A stretch of 64,000 nt of DNA from Streptomyces sp. H27-H5 (GCF_026627505.1 NZ_JAPNLK010000006.1:84460-148459), one strand, 5' to 3'. Shown: positions 26,626-36,124, counted from the stretch's first letter. The notes: a model not told the origin generated them from the sequence alone. Made by a program: numbers and translations.

Positions 26626-28086
26626 GTGACGTCCCGAAAGCCTGATGAGCAGTTGGCTCGCGACTCCAGACTCCGACTCGTCTCCCCGCGTTCCGTGGCC
26701 GCGGCCCGCAAGGCGGTGACCGACCGAAGGACCCGACCCGCCCCCCGGCCTCCGGCGGGCACACCCGCCACGGCCGACCTCGCGAACAGGGCCCGGGCCT
26801 CCCTCGCCGACGCGGTGCGCCTGGCCCGCTGGGCCGAGCTGCACCTCGGGGCGGGCGACGGCGGCCGGCCCGCACCGGCGGCGGGGCTCTCGACCGCCGA
26901 CGTCGAACGGGCCGCGGCGGAACTGAACCTGACCCACGGCCAGATCAGGGTCGGCTGGGACCGCTCCAGACTCGCCGGTCTCGTCGAGGTGCACGGCGGC
27001 GACGCCCGGCCGGGCTGGCGGCTGCGCGCCTGGGACCGCGACGACACGGCCGTGCTGCGCGGCTGGGTCGCCCTCTTCGACGCCTGGTCCCTCGTCCACC
27101 CGGCCCCCGCCGACATCGCCCCCGCCGTGGTCGCGGAAGTCGTCGAGGCCATGCCCCAACTGCTCTCGCTGCTCCAGCTGTCCGCCGGCCCGGTGACCGT
27201 CCCGGACCTGCTGGACCTGCTGGGCCAGCGCGTCACCGAACTGCGCGACGAGCGCTGCGAAGTGCCCTACGGGACCTGCGCGAACGGCGGCCCGGACGGG
27301 ACGACGGCCGGCTCGGCGACCGCCCAGGCGGCCCTCCCGGCACAGGGCGCCCCCGCGGAGCCCGTCCCGCTCGCCCGGCTGCTGCGCTGGGCGCTCGGCG
27401 GCCTCGCCGCCGTGGACGCCGTCACCCTCGGCCCCGCACAGGCCGCCCTGACGCCGCTGGGCAGCTGGGCCGTCTGGGTCAAGCTGGAACAGATCTGCGT
27501 CGCCGCGCAGAGCCCCGCCGGGAACATCGAGCAGTCCGCCGCCGCGATGCTGCACGGCTGCGCCCGCCTCACCCCCGGGCCGGCCCGCGCCGAGTACCGG
27601 GCCTGGCTCGCCGCCCGCCCCGTCGGCCACGCCATCGGCGAACTCCTCCAGGCCGCCCGCGGCGAGGACGCCCTGACGCGCGGACTCGCCTTCGAGGCCC
27701 TGCGCGTCGTCGGCGCCCCCGCCGAGCCCGACGTCCGCGCCGCCGTACGGGAACCCGCGCTGCGCCCGTACGCCCTGCTCTGGCTCGCCGAGCACGACGG
27801 GGTGGACCCGGACGAGGCGCAGGACGTGCTCACCGCCGAGGAGTCGACCTGGCTCTGGGTGGACACGGCGGCGGCCATCGCCGACCACGGCGAGGCCGAA
27901 CTGCTGGCCCGCCACCTCGACTCGGCGGTCCGCACCACGGTCCCGCGGCTGCTGGACGAGGTCCGCGCCGTCGGCCACCCGCGCACCGTGCAGGTCCTGG
28001 TCGCGCTGGCCGCGGCCCACCCCGACCCGGCCCTGGCCAAGGCGGTCCGGCGGGCCGCGTTCCAGGTCCACACCGGCGGGGCGTAG
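26626..28086 (+). CDS. Conserved hypothetical protein with helical repeats
   Basis: 486 residues if the GTG at 26626 is used. The frame stays open to an ATG at 26542, but that stretch reads like non-coding sequence. The N-terminal 60 residues are basic and Pro-rich; the remainder is Ala/Leu-rich alpha helix, with the C-terminal 200 residues resembling HEAT-type repeats (LAFEALRVVGAPAEPDVRAA). I do not recognise the family. It lacks a signal peptide and is probably cytoplasmic. Confidence 0.65.
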   Translation: MTSRKPDEQLARDSRLRLVSPRSVAAARKAVTDRRTRPAPRPPAGTPATADLANRARASLADAVRLARWAELHLGAGDGGRPAPAAGLSTADVERAAAELNLTHGQIRVGWDRSRLAGLVEVHGGDARPGWRLRAWDRDDTAVLRGWVALFDAWSLVHPAPADIAPAVVAEVVEAMPQLLSLLQLSAGPVTVPDLLDLLGQRVTELRDERCEVPYGTCANGGPDGTTAGSATAQAALPAQGAPAEPVPLARLLRWALGGLAAVDAVTLGPAQAALTPLGSWAVWVKLEQICVAAQSPAGNIEQSAAAMLHGCARLTPGPARAEYRAWLAARPVGHAIGELLQAARGEDALTRGLAFEALRVVGAPAEPDVRAAVREPALRPYALLWLAEHDGVDPDEAQDVLTAEESTWLWVDTAAAIADHGEAELLARHLDSAVRTTVPRLLDEVRAVGHPRTVQVLVALAAAHPDPALAKAVRRAAFQVHTGGA

Positions 28087-28115
28087 CCCCCGCACGACGA
28101 GGACGCGCCGCAGGG

Positions 28116-28511
28116 TCAGATCTGCGGCGCGTACGTCCCGAAGCTCCAGACGTTGCCCTCGGCGTCGCGCGCCATGTAGTCGCGCGATCCGTAGTCCTGG
28201 TCGGTGGGCTCCATCAGGATCTCCACCCCGTGCTCGACCGCTCTGCGGTGGTGGGCGTCCACGTCGTCGACGACCACGTACACCCCGGTCGGCCCGGCTT
28301 CCGCCATCACCTTGTCGAACTGGCCGCCGCGGCCCTTGCTGCCGAGCATCACCGCGCCGTTGCCGTAGGACAGTTCCGCGTGCATCACGGCCCCGTCCTC
28401 ACCCTCGTACACCGCGACCTGCGTGAACCCGAACGCCTCCGTCAGCAGTTGGATGGCGGTCTTGGCGTCGCGGTAGAGCAGAGTCGGGTAGACGGACGGA
28501 ACACCTGCCAT
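28116..28511 (-). CDS. VOC/glyoxalase-fold protein
   Basis: 131 residues from the ATG complementary to 28509-28511, which has GGGAG eight bases upstream. Two beta-alpha-beta-beta-beta modules of the vicinal-oxygen-chelate fold are apparent: SVYPTLLYRDAKTAIQLLTEAFGF starts the first and GVYVVVDDVDAHHRRAVEHG the second, ending DAEGNVWSFGTY. This is the PhnB/glyoxalase-like subgroup found near stress and resistance genes. Substrate unknown. Convergent with the gene ending at 28086. Confidence 0.85.
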   Translation of the reverse strand: MAGVPSVYPTLLYRDAKTAIQLLTEAFGFTQVAVYEGEDGAVMHAELSYGNGAVMLGSKGRGGQFDKVMAEAGPTGVYVVVDDVDAHHRRAVEHGVEILMEPTDQDYGSRDYMARDAEGNVWSFGTYAPQI

Positions 28512-28624
28512 GACGATCACTCCCTCTCGTGCAGTGCGCCTGCGTGCCTGGACGGGTCCGTGACCAACGGCCTGTCACCACCGGCATGTGACCCACGACA
28601 CAGCATGGCAGGCGCCACCGACAG

Positions 28625-29515
28625 TCAGCGGAAGGTGTTGCACTGGGCCATGTCGCCCGTCCGGTAACCCTGGTAGAACCACTGCCGGCGCTGCTCGGCG
28701 CTGCCGTGCGTCCACGACTCGGGGGTGACCCGCCCCTGGAACTTCTCCTGGATCCGGTCGTCGCCGACCGCCGCCGCCGCGTCCAGACCGTCCTTGATGT
28801 CCTCGTCGGTCAGCCTGGTGATCAGCGGGCGTCCGGTGGACTCGTCCGGGGTGCGCGTCGCGTTGTGCGCCCACACCCCCGCGTGGCAGTCCGCCTGGAG
28901 CTCGACCTTGACCGCGTTGCTGTTCGCGCCCTGCCGGCCGTCCTGGGCCCGCTGGAGGGTGCCGGTCAGGTTCTGGATGTGGTGCCCGTACTCGTGGGCG
29001 ACGACGTAGGCCTGGGCGAAGGGTCCGCCGGTGGCGCCGAACTTCGTCCGCAGCTCCTCGAAGAAGCCGAGGTCCAGGTAGACCTGCCGGTCGGAGGGGC
29101 AGTAGAAGGGGCCGACCGCGGAGGTGGCCGCGCCGCACGCGGTGTTCACCCGGCCGGTGAAGAACACCGTCGAGGCCGGGCTGTACTGCCCCCCGCGCTT
29201 TTGGAACTCCTGCTTCCAGAAGTCCTGGGTGCTGTTCACCACCGCGACGAGCCGGCAGTCCTCACGGGTGTTCGCGTCCTGCCCCGTGCGGCAGGCCTGC
29301 TGCACCTGGCTCGCGGAGGAGGAGGTGGCCACCGGCTCGGGATTGCCCTCGGTCAGCCCCAGCTGCTCGGGACCCACGCCGAAGAGCAACCCCATGATCA
29401 GTGCGATGAGGCCGACGATGCCGCCGCCGACCGTGGCCCTCCCGCCGGGGATGCGGCTGCCCCGCACGTCCTTGACCTCGGACGTATCCAGATTGGCGTT
29501 GTCGTCGAACTGCAT
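28625..29515 (-). CDS. YpfJ-type neutral zinc metallopeptidase
   Basis: 296 residues from the ATG complementary to 29513-29515. A short polar head is followed by one membrane segment (GGIVGLIALIMGLLFGVG), so the rest is exported. The zinc site is VVAHEYGHHIQNLTG with a downstream ELQADCHAGVWAHN. Four Cys fit extracellular disulfides. Family members are putative neutral zinc peptidases of unknown substrate. Divergent from the ABC-F gene. Confidence 0.88.
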   Translation of the reverse strand: MQFDDNANLDTSEVKDVRGSRIPGGRATVGGGIVGLIALIMGLLFGVGPEQLGLTEGNPEPVATSSSASQVQQACRTGQDANTREDCRLVAVVNSTQDFWKQEFQKRGGQYSPASTVFFTGRVNTACGAATSAVGPFYCPSDRQVYLDLGFFEELRTKFGATGGPFAQAYVVAHEYGHHIQNLTGTLQRAQDGRQGANSNAVKVELQADCHAGVWAHNATRTPDESTGRPLITRLTDEDIKDGLDAAAAVGDDRIQEKFQGRVTPESWTHGSAEQRRQWFYQGYRTGDMAQCNTFR

Positions 29516-29690
29516 GCCGCACCGCCCTCGATTCCTCGTGTCCGCCCCTGCGGCGAGTATCATCCCCTTCATCCTGATACGCGCCCCGGACGATCGGCGT
29601 GGGCCGTGCGCCGAACGGGGGACACGGGGGAGGGGCGCCGCCCGGGGCGATCGGGGCCGGGCGGCCCGAAAAGTGGTTGCGCGCCCCCGT

Positions 29691-29696
29691 TAGAAT
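29691..29696 (+). promoter_or_regulatory. TAGAAT -10 element with leaderless spacing
   Basis: TAGAAT ends 6 bases before an ATG at 29703, so the transcript would begin on that ATG. The region is the only AT-rich island ahead of the ABC-F gene. The -35 is poorly conserved. Confidence 0.5.
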
Positions 29697-29702
29697 GTCT
29701 CC

Positions 29703-29726
29703 ATGGCAAATCTCCTCGCGGATTAG
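29703..29726 (+). CDS. 7-codon upstream ORF (MANLLAD) before the ABC-F gene
   Basis: ATG GCA AAT CTC CTC GCG GAT TAG, starting exactly where the TAGAAT promoter would start the RNA and ending 64 bases before the ABC-F start. Short leader peptides ahead of ABC-F genes are known elsewhere to sense ribosome-stalling antibiotics. That role is inferred here. Confidence 0.4.
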   Translation: MANLLAD

Positions 29727-29790
29727 CGGCGTCGGAAGTCCCGCGCGTCCTGCCCCCCTTCCGCCGTCCCCACCGCCCTGGAGTATTTCC

Positions 29791-31389
<1,599 letters not shown>

Positions 31390-31427
31390 TCGGCGTGTCG
31401 CGGGCCCGCCGAGCGGGTCCGGTTCGT

Positions 31428-31470
31428 TGATCCAGTGCGTTATGGATCATTCGGCCCACGCGTGATCCAT
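31428..31470. promoter_or_regulatory. TGATCCA sites, GATC-type inverted repeat
   Basis: TGATCCA occurs at 31428-31434 and, as TGATCCAT, at 31463-31470; the latter is inverted against ATGGATCA at 31442-31449 with perfect 8-base arms. Three GATC cores lie within 40 bases, about 300 bases ahead of the gene for a GATC-binding protein. Possible autoregulatory binding. Confidence 0.5.
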
Positions 31471-31516
31471 CATCTGAGTGAGGCGGTCTCATACCGTCGC
31501 ACGGTGTTCGACGGCT

Positions 31517-31560
31517 CCGGCCGTACCCGCTCGGGTACGCGGCCGGGGTCGTCGCCTTTT
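31517..31560 (+). terminator. Terminator of the ABC-F gene
   Basis: CCGGCCGTACCCG pairs with CGGGTACGCGGCCGG around CT, leaving a two-base bulge, and TTTT ends the structure at 31557-31560. Confidence 0.75.
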
Positions 31561-31765
31561 CCACGCCGGGCCTCTGACCTGCTGATTCCCCTCAGGGGTG
31601 AAGGAATGTGACGCAAGTCATGCAGCGGAAGAGAAGATTCCGTTCTGCCCCCGTGTCCACTCCTTGAGAAATGCCGTCGCACCGACCTTGCTGAATGGGT
31701 GGCCAGGAAGCGTGGGAGGGGTGATCATGAGAAGTCCAGAGCGCACTTCCCATGAGGAGGCACGG

Positions 31766-31987
31766 GTGGCCGAGACTCTGAAGAAGGGCAGCCGGGTAAC
31801 CGGCGCCGCGCGCGACAAGCTCGCGGCAGACCTGAAGAGAAAATATGACTCCGGTGCGAGTATCCGGGCGCTGGCCGAAGAAACCGGCCGGTCGTACGGA
31901 TTCGTCCATCGGATGCTCAGTGAGTCCGGAGTCGTGCTGCGTGGTCGCGGTGGCGCGACGCGCGGCAAGAAGGCGGCCTCGGCCTGA
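31766..31987 (+). CDS. gbn: Gbn-type GATC-binding nucleoid-associated protein
   Basis: 73 residues from the GTG at 31766, preceded by GAGGAGG five bases upstream. The protein is basic, with a central helix-turn-helix (SGASIRALAEETGRSYGFVHRML) and a Lys/Arg/Gly tail. It matches the small conserved streptomycete protein SCO1839, described as Gbn, a nucleoid-associated protein with GATC core specificity that affects development. It lies between the ABC-F and enoyl-CoA hydratase genes, as I recall for S. coelicolor. Confidence 0.88.
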   Translation: MAETLKKGSRVTGAARDKLAADLKRKYDSGASIRALAEETGRSYGFVHRMLSESGVVLRGRGGATRGKKAASA

Positions 31988-32021
31988 TCCGGCCGGAGAC
32001 GCCCCACAGCTCCATGCGTGA

Positions 32022-32041
32022 CGTTTGACGCTGCTCAAACG
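32022..32041. promoter_or_regulatory. Perfect 7-bp inverted repeat between gbn and the enoyl-CoA hydratase gene
   Basis: CGTTTGA and TCAAACG flank CGCTGC, 120 bases before the enoyl-CoA hydratase start. Candidate operator; it lacks the G/C strength of a terminator. Confidence 0.4.
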
Positions 32042-32160
32042 GTTCCGAGGCATGACGGTTCCTTCGGTGACCCCCCGGTCGGTCATATGGTCGGCTGGGT
32101 GGTTACTGTGCAGTCACTTAGGCCGGGCTCGCGGCCGACTACACACCGGAGGGCACCGAC

Positions 32161-32940
32161 ATGGCTCTGCTCGACAAGGACGGCGTACGGCTCACCGTCG
32201 ACGACACGGTCGCCACGGTGACACTGACCAATCCGGCCAAGCGAAACGCTCAGTCCCCCGCGCTCTGGCGGGCGTTGACGGAGGCCGGACGGTCGTTGCC
32301 GGGCACCGTTCGGGTCGTCGTGCTGCGCGGCGAAGGCAAGTCCTTCTCCGCAGGGCTCGACCGTCAGGCGTTCACCCCTGAAGGCTTCGAGGGTGAGCCG
32401 TCCTTCCTCGATCTGGCGCGCGGTTCGGACGAACTGCTCGACAGCACCATCGCCGAGTACCAGGAGGCATTCACCTGGTGGCGCCGCAACGACATCATCT
32501 CCATCGCCGCCGTGCAGGGGCACGCGATCGGCGCCGGCTTCCAGCTCGCGCTCGCGTGCGACCTGCGGGTGGTCGCCGACGACGTCCAGTTCGCCATGCG
32601 CGAGACCAGCCTGGGACTGGTGCCCGACCTGGCCGGCACCCAGCCGCTGACCTCGCTCGTCGGCTATGCCCGCGCGCTGGAGATCTGCGCGACGGGCCGC
32701 TCCGTGCACGCCGAGGAGGCCGAGCGGGTGGGCCTCGCGAACCTGGTGGTCGCCGTCGACGAACTCGACGCGGCCGTCAAGGACCTGACCACCGCGCTGC
32801 TGGCCCCGCCGCGGGACGCGGTCATCGAGACCAAGGCCCTGCTCCGGGACGCCACGGCCCGCCCCTACGACGCCCAGCGCACCGCTGAGCGCGCCGCCCA
32901 GGCGCGTCGTCTGCGTGACCTGGCCGGGCTCTCCGACTGA
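32161..32940 (+). CDS. Enoyl-CoA hydratase/isomerase
   Basis: 259 residues, crotonase fold. The oxyanion-hole segments are visible as KSFSAGLDRQAF and AAVQGHAIGAGFQLALACDLR; the active-site region after it is FAMRETSLGLVPDLAGTQPL. The Glu pair typical of true hydratases is partly replaced (ETS and VPD), so it may be an isomerase or related crotonase. It acts on acyl-CoA thioesters in the cytoplasm. Stand-alone gene downstream of gbn. Confidence 0.87.
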   Translation: MALLDKDGVRLTVDDTVATVTLTNPAKRNAQSPALWRALTEAGRSLPGTVRVVVLRGEGKSFSAGLDRQAFTPEGFEGEPSFLDLARGSDELLDSTIAEYQEAFTWWRRNDIISIAAVQGHAIGAGFQLALACDLRVVADDVQFAMRETSLGLVPDLAGTQPLTSLVGYARALEICATGRSVHAEEAERVGLANLVVAVDELDAAVKDLTTALLAPPRDAVIETKALLRDATARPYDAQRTAERAAQARRLRDLAGLSD

Positions 32941-33140
32941 CCCCGAACCCCTCCACGCCCCGACGGGGCCCGGATCCCGCGCGCACCGGCGCCGCGCGCG
33001 CGGGGGCACCGGGCCCCGTCGGCATGGCCTCCCCCGCCGCCTCCCCTCGGGCCGGTCGGCGCCGGGTGGTTGGCGGCGGGGGAGGCGGGCAGACGGCCGG
33101 GGGGTGGATCGATCGGCCCAGTCCACGGCGCGCAGGGGCG

Positions 33141-33181
33141 CCTTCGCGCTTACCGTGGTCGGGAGTCCGCAAGCGCGAAGG
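33141..33181. promoter_or_regulatory. 11-bp perfect inverted repeat ending in the Asp23 gene's ribosome site
   Basis: CCTTCGCGCTT at 33141-33151 and AAGCGCGAAGG at 33171-33181 are exact complements 19 bases apart. The right arm contains the GAAGG ribosome site for the ATG at 33190, and a TACCGT -10-like hexamer begins at the end of the left arm. It is either an operator around the promoter or, if transcription starts upstream, an RNA hairpin hiding the ribosome site. Confidence 0.6.
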
Positions 33182-33189
33182 GACACACG

Positions 33190-33621
33190 ATGACCGAATC
33201 CACAGCAGGGGGTTCCCACCGGGACCCGGCCGAACGGGGCCGCACCAGCATCGCCGACGGGGTGGTCGAGAAGATCGCCGGACTGGCCGCCCGCGAGGTG
33301 GTCGGCGTCCACGCGATGGGCAGCGGCACCGGCCTCTCCCGCACCTTCGGAGCCGTCCGCGACCGCGTTCCCGGCGGGGCGAAAGCCTCCGTGTCCCGGG
33401 GCGTCAAGGCGGAGGTCGGCGAGGTTCAGACGGCCCTCGATCTGGAGATCGTCGTCGACTACGGCGTGTCGATCCGCGACGTTGCCCGAGCCGTACGTGA
33501 GAACGTCATCTCGGCGGTCGAGCGCATGACGGGCCTGGAGGTCGTCGAGGTCAACATCGCGGTCAGCGACGTCAAGCTGCCCGATGAGGAAGACGACGAG
33601 CCGGAATCCAGGCTCCACTAG
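33190..33621 (+). CDS. Asp23/Gls24 family envelope stress protein, paralogue 1
   Basis: 143 residues. The Asp23 domain runs from TSIADGVVEKIAGLAAREVVGV to the C-terminal VVEVNIAVSDVKLP, with an acidic DEEDDEPES tail. Asp23 proteins form membrane-associated oligomers tethered by AmaP. First gene of a compact five-gene unit with a second Asp23 paralogue, two small membrane proteins and an AmaP-like anchor. The upstream inverted repeat overlaps its ribosome site. Confidence 0.87.
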   Translation: MTESTAGGSHRDPAERGRTSIADGVVEKIAGLAAREVVGVHAMGSGTGLSRTFGAVRDRVPGGAKASVSRGVKAEVGEVQTALDLEIVVDYGVSIRDVARAVRENVISAVERMTGLEVVEVNIAVSDVKLPDEEDDEPESRLH

Positions 33622-33636
33622 CCGAGAGGAGCCCGC

Positions 33637-33822
33637 ATGAGCATGGCGGTTGCCGGCCTGTTGGCCGGCATGGGAATGGGGTTCGCCGGCTACTTCGGCG
33701 GCTTCGGGGCCTTTCTGCTGGTCGCCGCCCTCGGCGCCATCGGATTCGTCGCCGGCCGTTTCTTCGACGGCGACCTCGAACTCGGCGACCTGTTCCGCCC
33801 ACGCGACGACCGGCGCAGGTGA
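33637..33822 (+). CDS. Small DUF2273-like membrane protein of the Asp23 cluster
   Basis: 61 residues with a glycine-rich N-terminal helix and one strong membrane helix (AFLLVAALGAIGFVAGRF), then a charged tail. Genes of this type sit between Asp23 paralogues in Gram-positive bacteria and are thought to help attach the complex to the membrane. 15 bases downstream of the first Asp23 gene and 7 bases before the second. Confidence 0.8.
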   Translation: MSMAVAGLLAGMGMGFAGYFGGFGAFLLVAALGAIGFVAGRFFDGDLELGDLFRPRDDRRR

Positions 33823-33829
33823 GGCCCCG

Positions 33830-34207
33830 ATGAGCACCAGCACCCCGCGGGCCGTGCCGAGCAGGGTGCCCGCCGCCGAGCGGGGATCCACCCGGATCGC
33901 GGACCGGGTCGTCGCCAAGATCGCGGCGCAGGCCGCACGCGAGGCGCTCGTCGCCGAGGCGGACTGGGCGGCGCCCCCGCACGCCACCGTCACCGTCCAC
34001 CACGACATCGCACGCGTCCGGGTGAGCCTGGAACTGCCCTACCCGTCCGACGTCGCCGCCCAGAGCGCGGCCGTCCGCCGCCGGGTGGCCGAACGCGTCG
34101 AGCAGTGCGCGTCCATGACGGTGCCGGAGGTGGCCGTCGAGGTCGAGCACCTGCACCCCGCGCACATCCGCCCGGCAGCCGCCGGGCGGGACCGGCGGCT
34201 GCGGTGA
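33830..34207 (+). CDS. Asp23/Gls24 family protein, paralogue 2
   Basis: 125 residues. STRIADRVVAKIAAQAAREALV aligns with the start of the first paralogue's domain, and the end VPEVAVEVEHLHP with its last strand. It is shorter and more basic than paralogue 1. Its stop overlaps the next start (GTGA). It may form mixed oligomers with paralogue 1. Confidence 0.83.
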   Translation: MSTSTPRAVPSRVPAAERGSTRIADRVVAKIAAQAAREALVAEADWAAPPHATVTVHHDIARVRVSLELPYPSDVAAQSAAVRRRVAERVEQCASMTVPEVAVEVEHLHPAHIRPAAAGRDRRLR

Positions 34208-34746
34208 CGGCCGATGCCCGCCGGTTCCGCTCCGCGCGCCGGATCCCGGCCGCGCTGACCGCGTTGGCCGTGCTGGGCGCGGCCGGAGTCCTCCTGTACG
34301 ACCTGGCTGCCGTGCGCGCCCACCGGCCCGGCATGCGCTGGCGGCGGGAACTCGCCCTCCAACTGGAGCGGCACACCCCCGTCGACCCGGAGGTCCTGAT
34401 CGGCGCCGGGGTACTGGCGCTGATCGGCGCGGTCCTGCTGGTACTGGCGGTCACCCCGGGGCTGCGCGGAATCCTGCAGATGCGCACCTCGGAGTCGGGG
34501 ATGCGAGCCGGGCTGGGGCGCAAGGCGGCCGGGCTGGTCCTGCGCGACCGCGCCATGGAGGTGCCCGGGGTGAACACCGTGCGGGTCAAGGTGGGCCGGT
34601 CCCGCATCGGGGTAAGGGCCACCTCGCACTTCCGCGAACTGGACGAGGTACGGGCCGACCTGGACGCGGTACTCGCCGTCGGCATCGAGGAACTGGGCCT
34701 CGTGCACGAGCCGGGGCCCCGCGTACGGGTCAACCGGAAAGGGTGA
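34204..34746 (+). CDS. DUF6286-like membrane protein of the Asp23 cluster
   Basis: 180 residues from the GTG at 34204. Two membrane segments (PAALTALAVLGAAGVLLYDL and VLIGAGVLALIGAVLLVLAV) are followed by a cytoplasmic domain with an Asp23-like strand pattern (VPGVNTVRVKVGRSRIGVRA). It fits the DUF6286 proteins seen in actinobacterial Asp23 operons. Probably a second membrane anchor for the complex. Confidence 0.78.
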   Translation: MTADARRFRSARRIPAALTALAVLGAAGVLLYDLAAVRAHRPGMRWRRELALQLERHTPVDPEVLIGAGVLALIGAVLLVLAVTPGLRGILQMRTSESGMRAGLGRKAAGLVLRDRAMEVPGVNTVRVKVGRSRIGVRATSHFRELDEVRADLDAVLAVGIEELGLVHEPGPRVRVNRKG

Positions 34747-34750
34747 CGCG

Positions 34751-35308
34751 ATGCTCGGCTCGGTCAACCGGGTGCTGCTGGCCATCATCGGAGCCGTGTT
34801 GCTGGCTGCCGGGATCTCGGTGATCACCGGGTCCTGGCCGCTGGGCGGCCGGCACGCGCCGTTGCTGACGGCGCAGGCCCGGCACCGGTACTGGCACGCG
34901 GACGGCTGGTGGTGGTGGGCGGTGATCGCCGGGCTGGGCCTGTGCGTACTGCTCGCCCTGTGGTGGCTGCTGGCACAACTGCGCAGGTCACGTCTGGACG
35001 CCGTGCTCGTGGACACCGGGGACGGGGCGTACGCGCTGCTGCGCGGGCGGGCGCTGGAGTCGGCGGTGGCCGCCGAGGCGGGGGCCCTGGACGGGGTCGC
35101 CCGCTGCCGGGTCGCACTGCGCGGGCGCCGGGAGACGCCAAGCCTGCGGGTCGCGCTGGAGCTGGAACCGCACGCGGTCCCCGCCGACGCGCTGGCCGGG
35201 CTCGCCGGGCCGGTCCTCGCCCACGCCCGGGCCTCGGCGGGCCTGCCCGAACTCCCCGCGGAGGCCCGGCTCAAGGTCGGCTCGCACCGGGCGGCCCGGG
35301 TCACCTGA
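34751..35308 (+). CDS. amaP: AmaP-like alkaline shock membrane anchor protein
   Basis: 185 residues with two N-terminal membrane helices (RVLLAIIGAVLLAAGISVIT and WWAVIAGLGLCVLLALWWLL) joined by a polar loop, then a cytoplasmic domain like that of AmaP, which binds Asp23 in Staphylococcus. It is the last gene of the cluster, 4 bases after the previous stop. The name is by family resemblance and operon position. Confidence 0.75.
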   Translation: MLGSVNRVLLAIIGAVLLAAGISVITGSWPLGGRHAPLLTAQARHRYWHADGWWWWAVIAGLGLCVLLALWWLLAQLRRSRLDAVLVDTGDGAYALLRGRALESAVAAEAGALDGVARCRVALRGRRETPSLRVALELEPHAVPADALAGLAGPVLAHARASAGLPELPAEARLKVGSHRAARVT

Positions 35309-35358
35309 GACCCGAGCCGCACCGGCCGAGGGGCGCGAGCCGTCGTCGGAAGCGGTCG

Positions 35359-36114
35359 TCAGAAGCCGTGGCGGGAGCCTCCGTCGACCGGCAGCATGAC
35401 GCCCGTCAGGTACGAGGCCGCCGGGGACAGCAGGAAGGCCGCCGTGCGACCGAACTCCTCCGGGGTGCCGTAGCGCCGAAGCGGGATGCGGGACTCGTTC
35501 GTCTTCCTGGCGGCGTCCGCGTCGCCGGACAGGGCGTCCAGCTCCCGGACCCGGTCCGTGTCGATCCGGGCCGGCAGCAGCCCGACCACCCGGATCCCGC
35601 GCGGGCCCAGCTCCACCGACAGGGACTTCGCGAAGCCGGCCAGCCCCGGCCGCAGTCCGTTCGAGATCGTCAGCCCGGGGATCGGTTCGTGCACCGAGCC
35701 CGACAGCACGAACCCGATGACGCCGCCCTCGCCCAGCTCGGCCGCCGCGGCGCGCGCGAGCCGGACCGCGCCCAGGAAGACCGACTCGAAGGCGGCGGCC
35801 CACTGTTCGTCGGTGTTGTCCGCGGCCGTGCCCGGGGCCGGGCCGCCGACACTGATCAGGATGCCGTCGAGGCGCCCGAAGCGCTCCCGGGCCTCGGCGA
35901 CGAGCCGGGCGGCCGCCGCGGGATCGGCGTTGTCCGCCGCCACTCCCACCGCGTTCGGGCCCAGGGAGGCGGCGGCCTCGGCCGCGCGCCCCGCGTCACG
36001 GCCGGTCAGTACGACTTTCGCGCCGTCGGCGGTCAGCTCGCGCGCGGAGGCGAAGCCCAGTCCGCGGGTGGCTCCGGTGACGACGTAGACACGGTCCTTC
36101 AGTCCAAGATCCAT
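35359..36114 (-). CDS. SDR-fold oxidoreductase with non-canonical active site
   Basis: 251 residues from the ATG complementary to 36112-36114. The Rossmann glycine motif VVTGATRGLGFA is present. Where classical SDRs have YxxxK, this protein reads LTISNGLRPGLAGFAK, lacking the Tyr and with Arg in place of Lys. It fits the small SDR-like subgroup that resembles beta-ketoacyl-ACP reductases without the standard catalytic tetrad. Substrate and even activity are uncertain. The SURF1 gene lies just upstream on the same strand, 10 bases away. Confidence 0.85.
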   Translation of the reverse strand: MDLGLKDRVYVVTGATRGLGFASARELTADGAKVVLTGRDAGRAAEAAASLGPNAVGVAADNADPAAAARLVAEARERFGRLDGILISVGGPAPGTAADNTDEQWAAAFESVFLGAVRLARAAAAELGEGGVIGFVLSGSVHEPIPGLTISNGLRPGLAGFAKSLSVELGPRGIRVVGLLPARIDTDRVRELDALSGDADAARKTNESRIPLRRYGTPEEFGRTAAFLLSPAASYLTGVMLPVDGGSRHGF

Positions 36115-36124
36115 GCCCGACACG

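Larger units (their letters stand above)
31390..31765. other. 376-base gap between ABC-F and gbn genes
   Basis: No gene seen. It contains the ABC-F terminator (31517-31560), a group of GATC sites in inverted arrangement (31428-31470), a small CCCCT/AGGGG hairpin near 31576 and the gbn ribosome site GAGGAGG at 31754-31760. Confidence 0.6.

Noticed and set aside
25258..28095. A 945-codon minus-strand frame opposite the alpha/beta hydrolase and helical-repeat protein
   Set aside because: Antisense shadow; the opposite strand shows a proper hydrolase catalytic triad.
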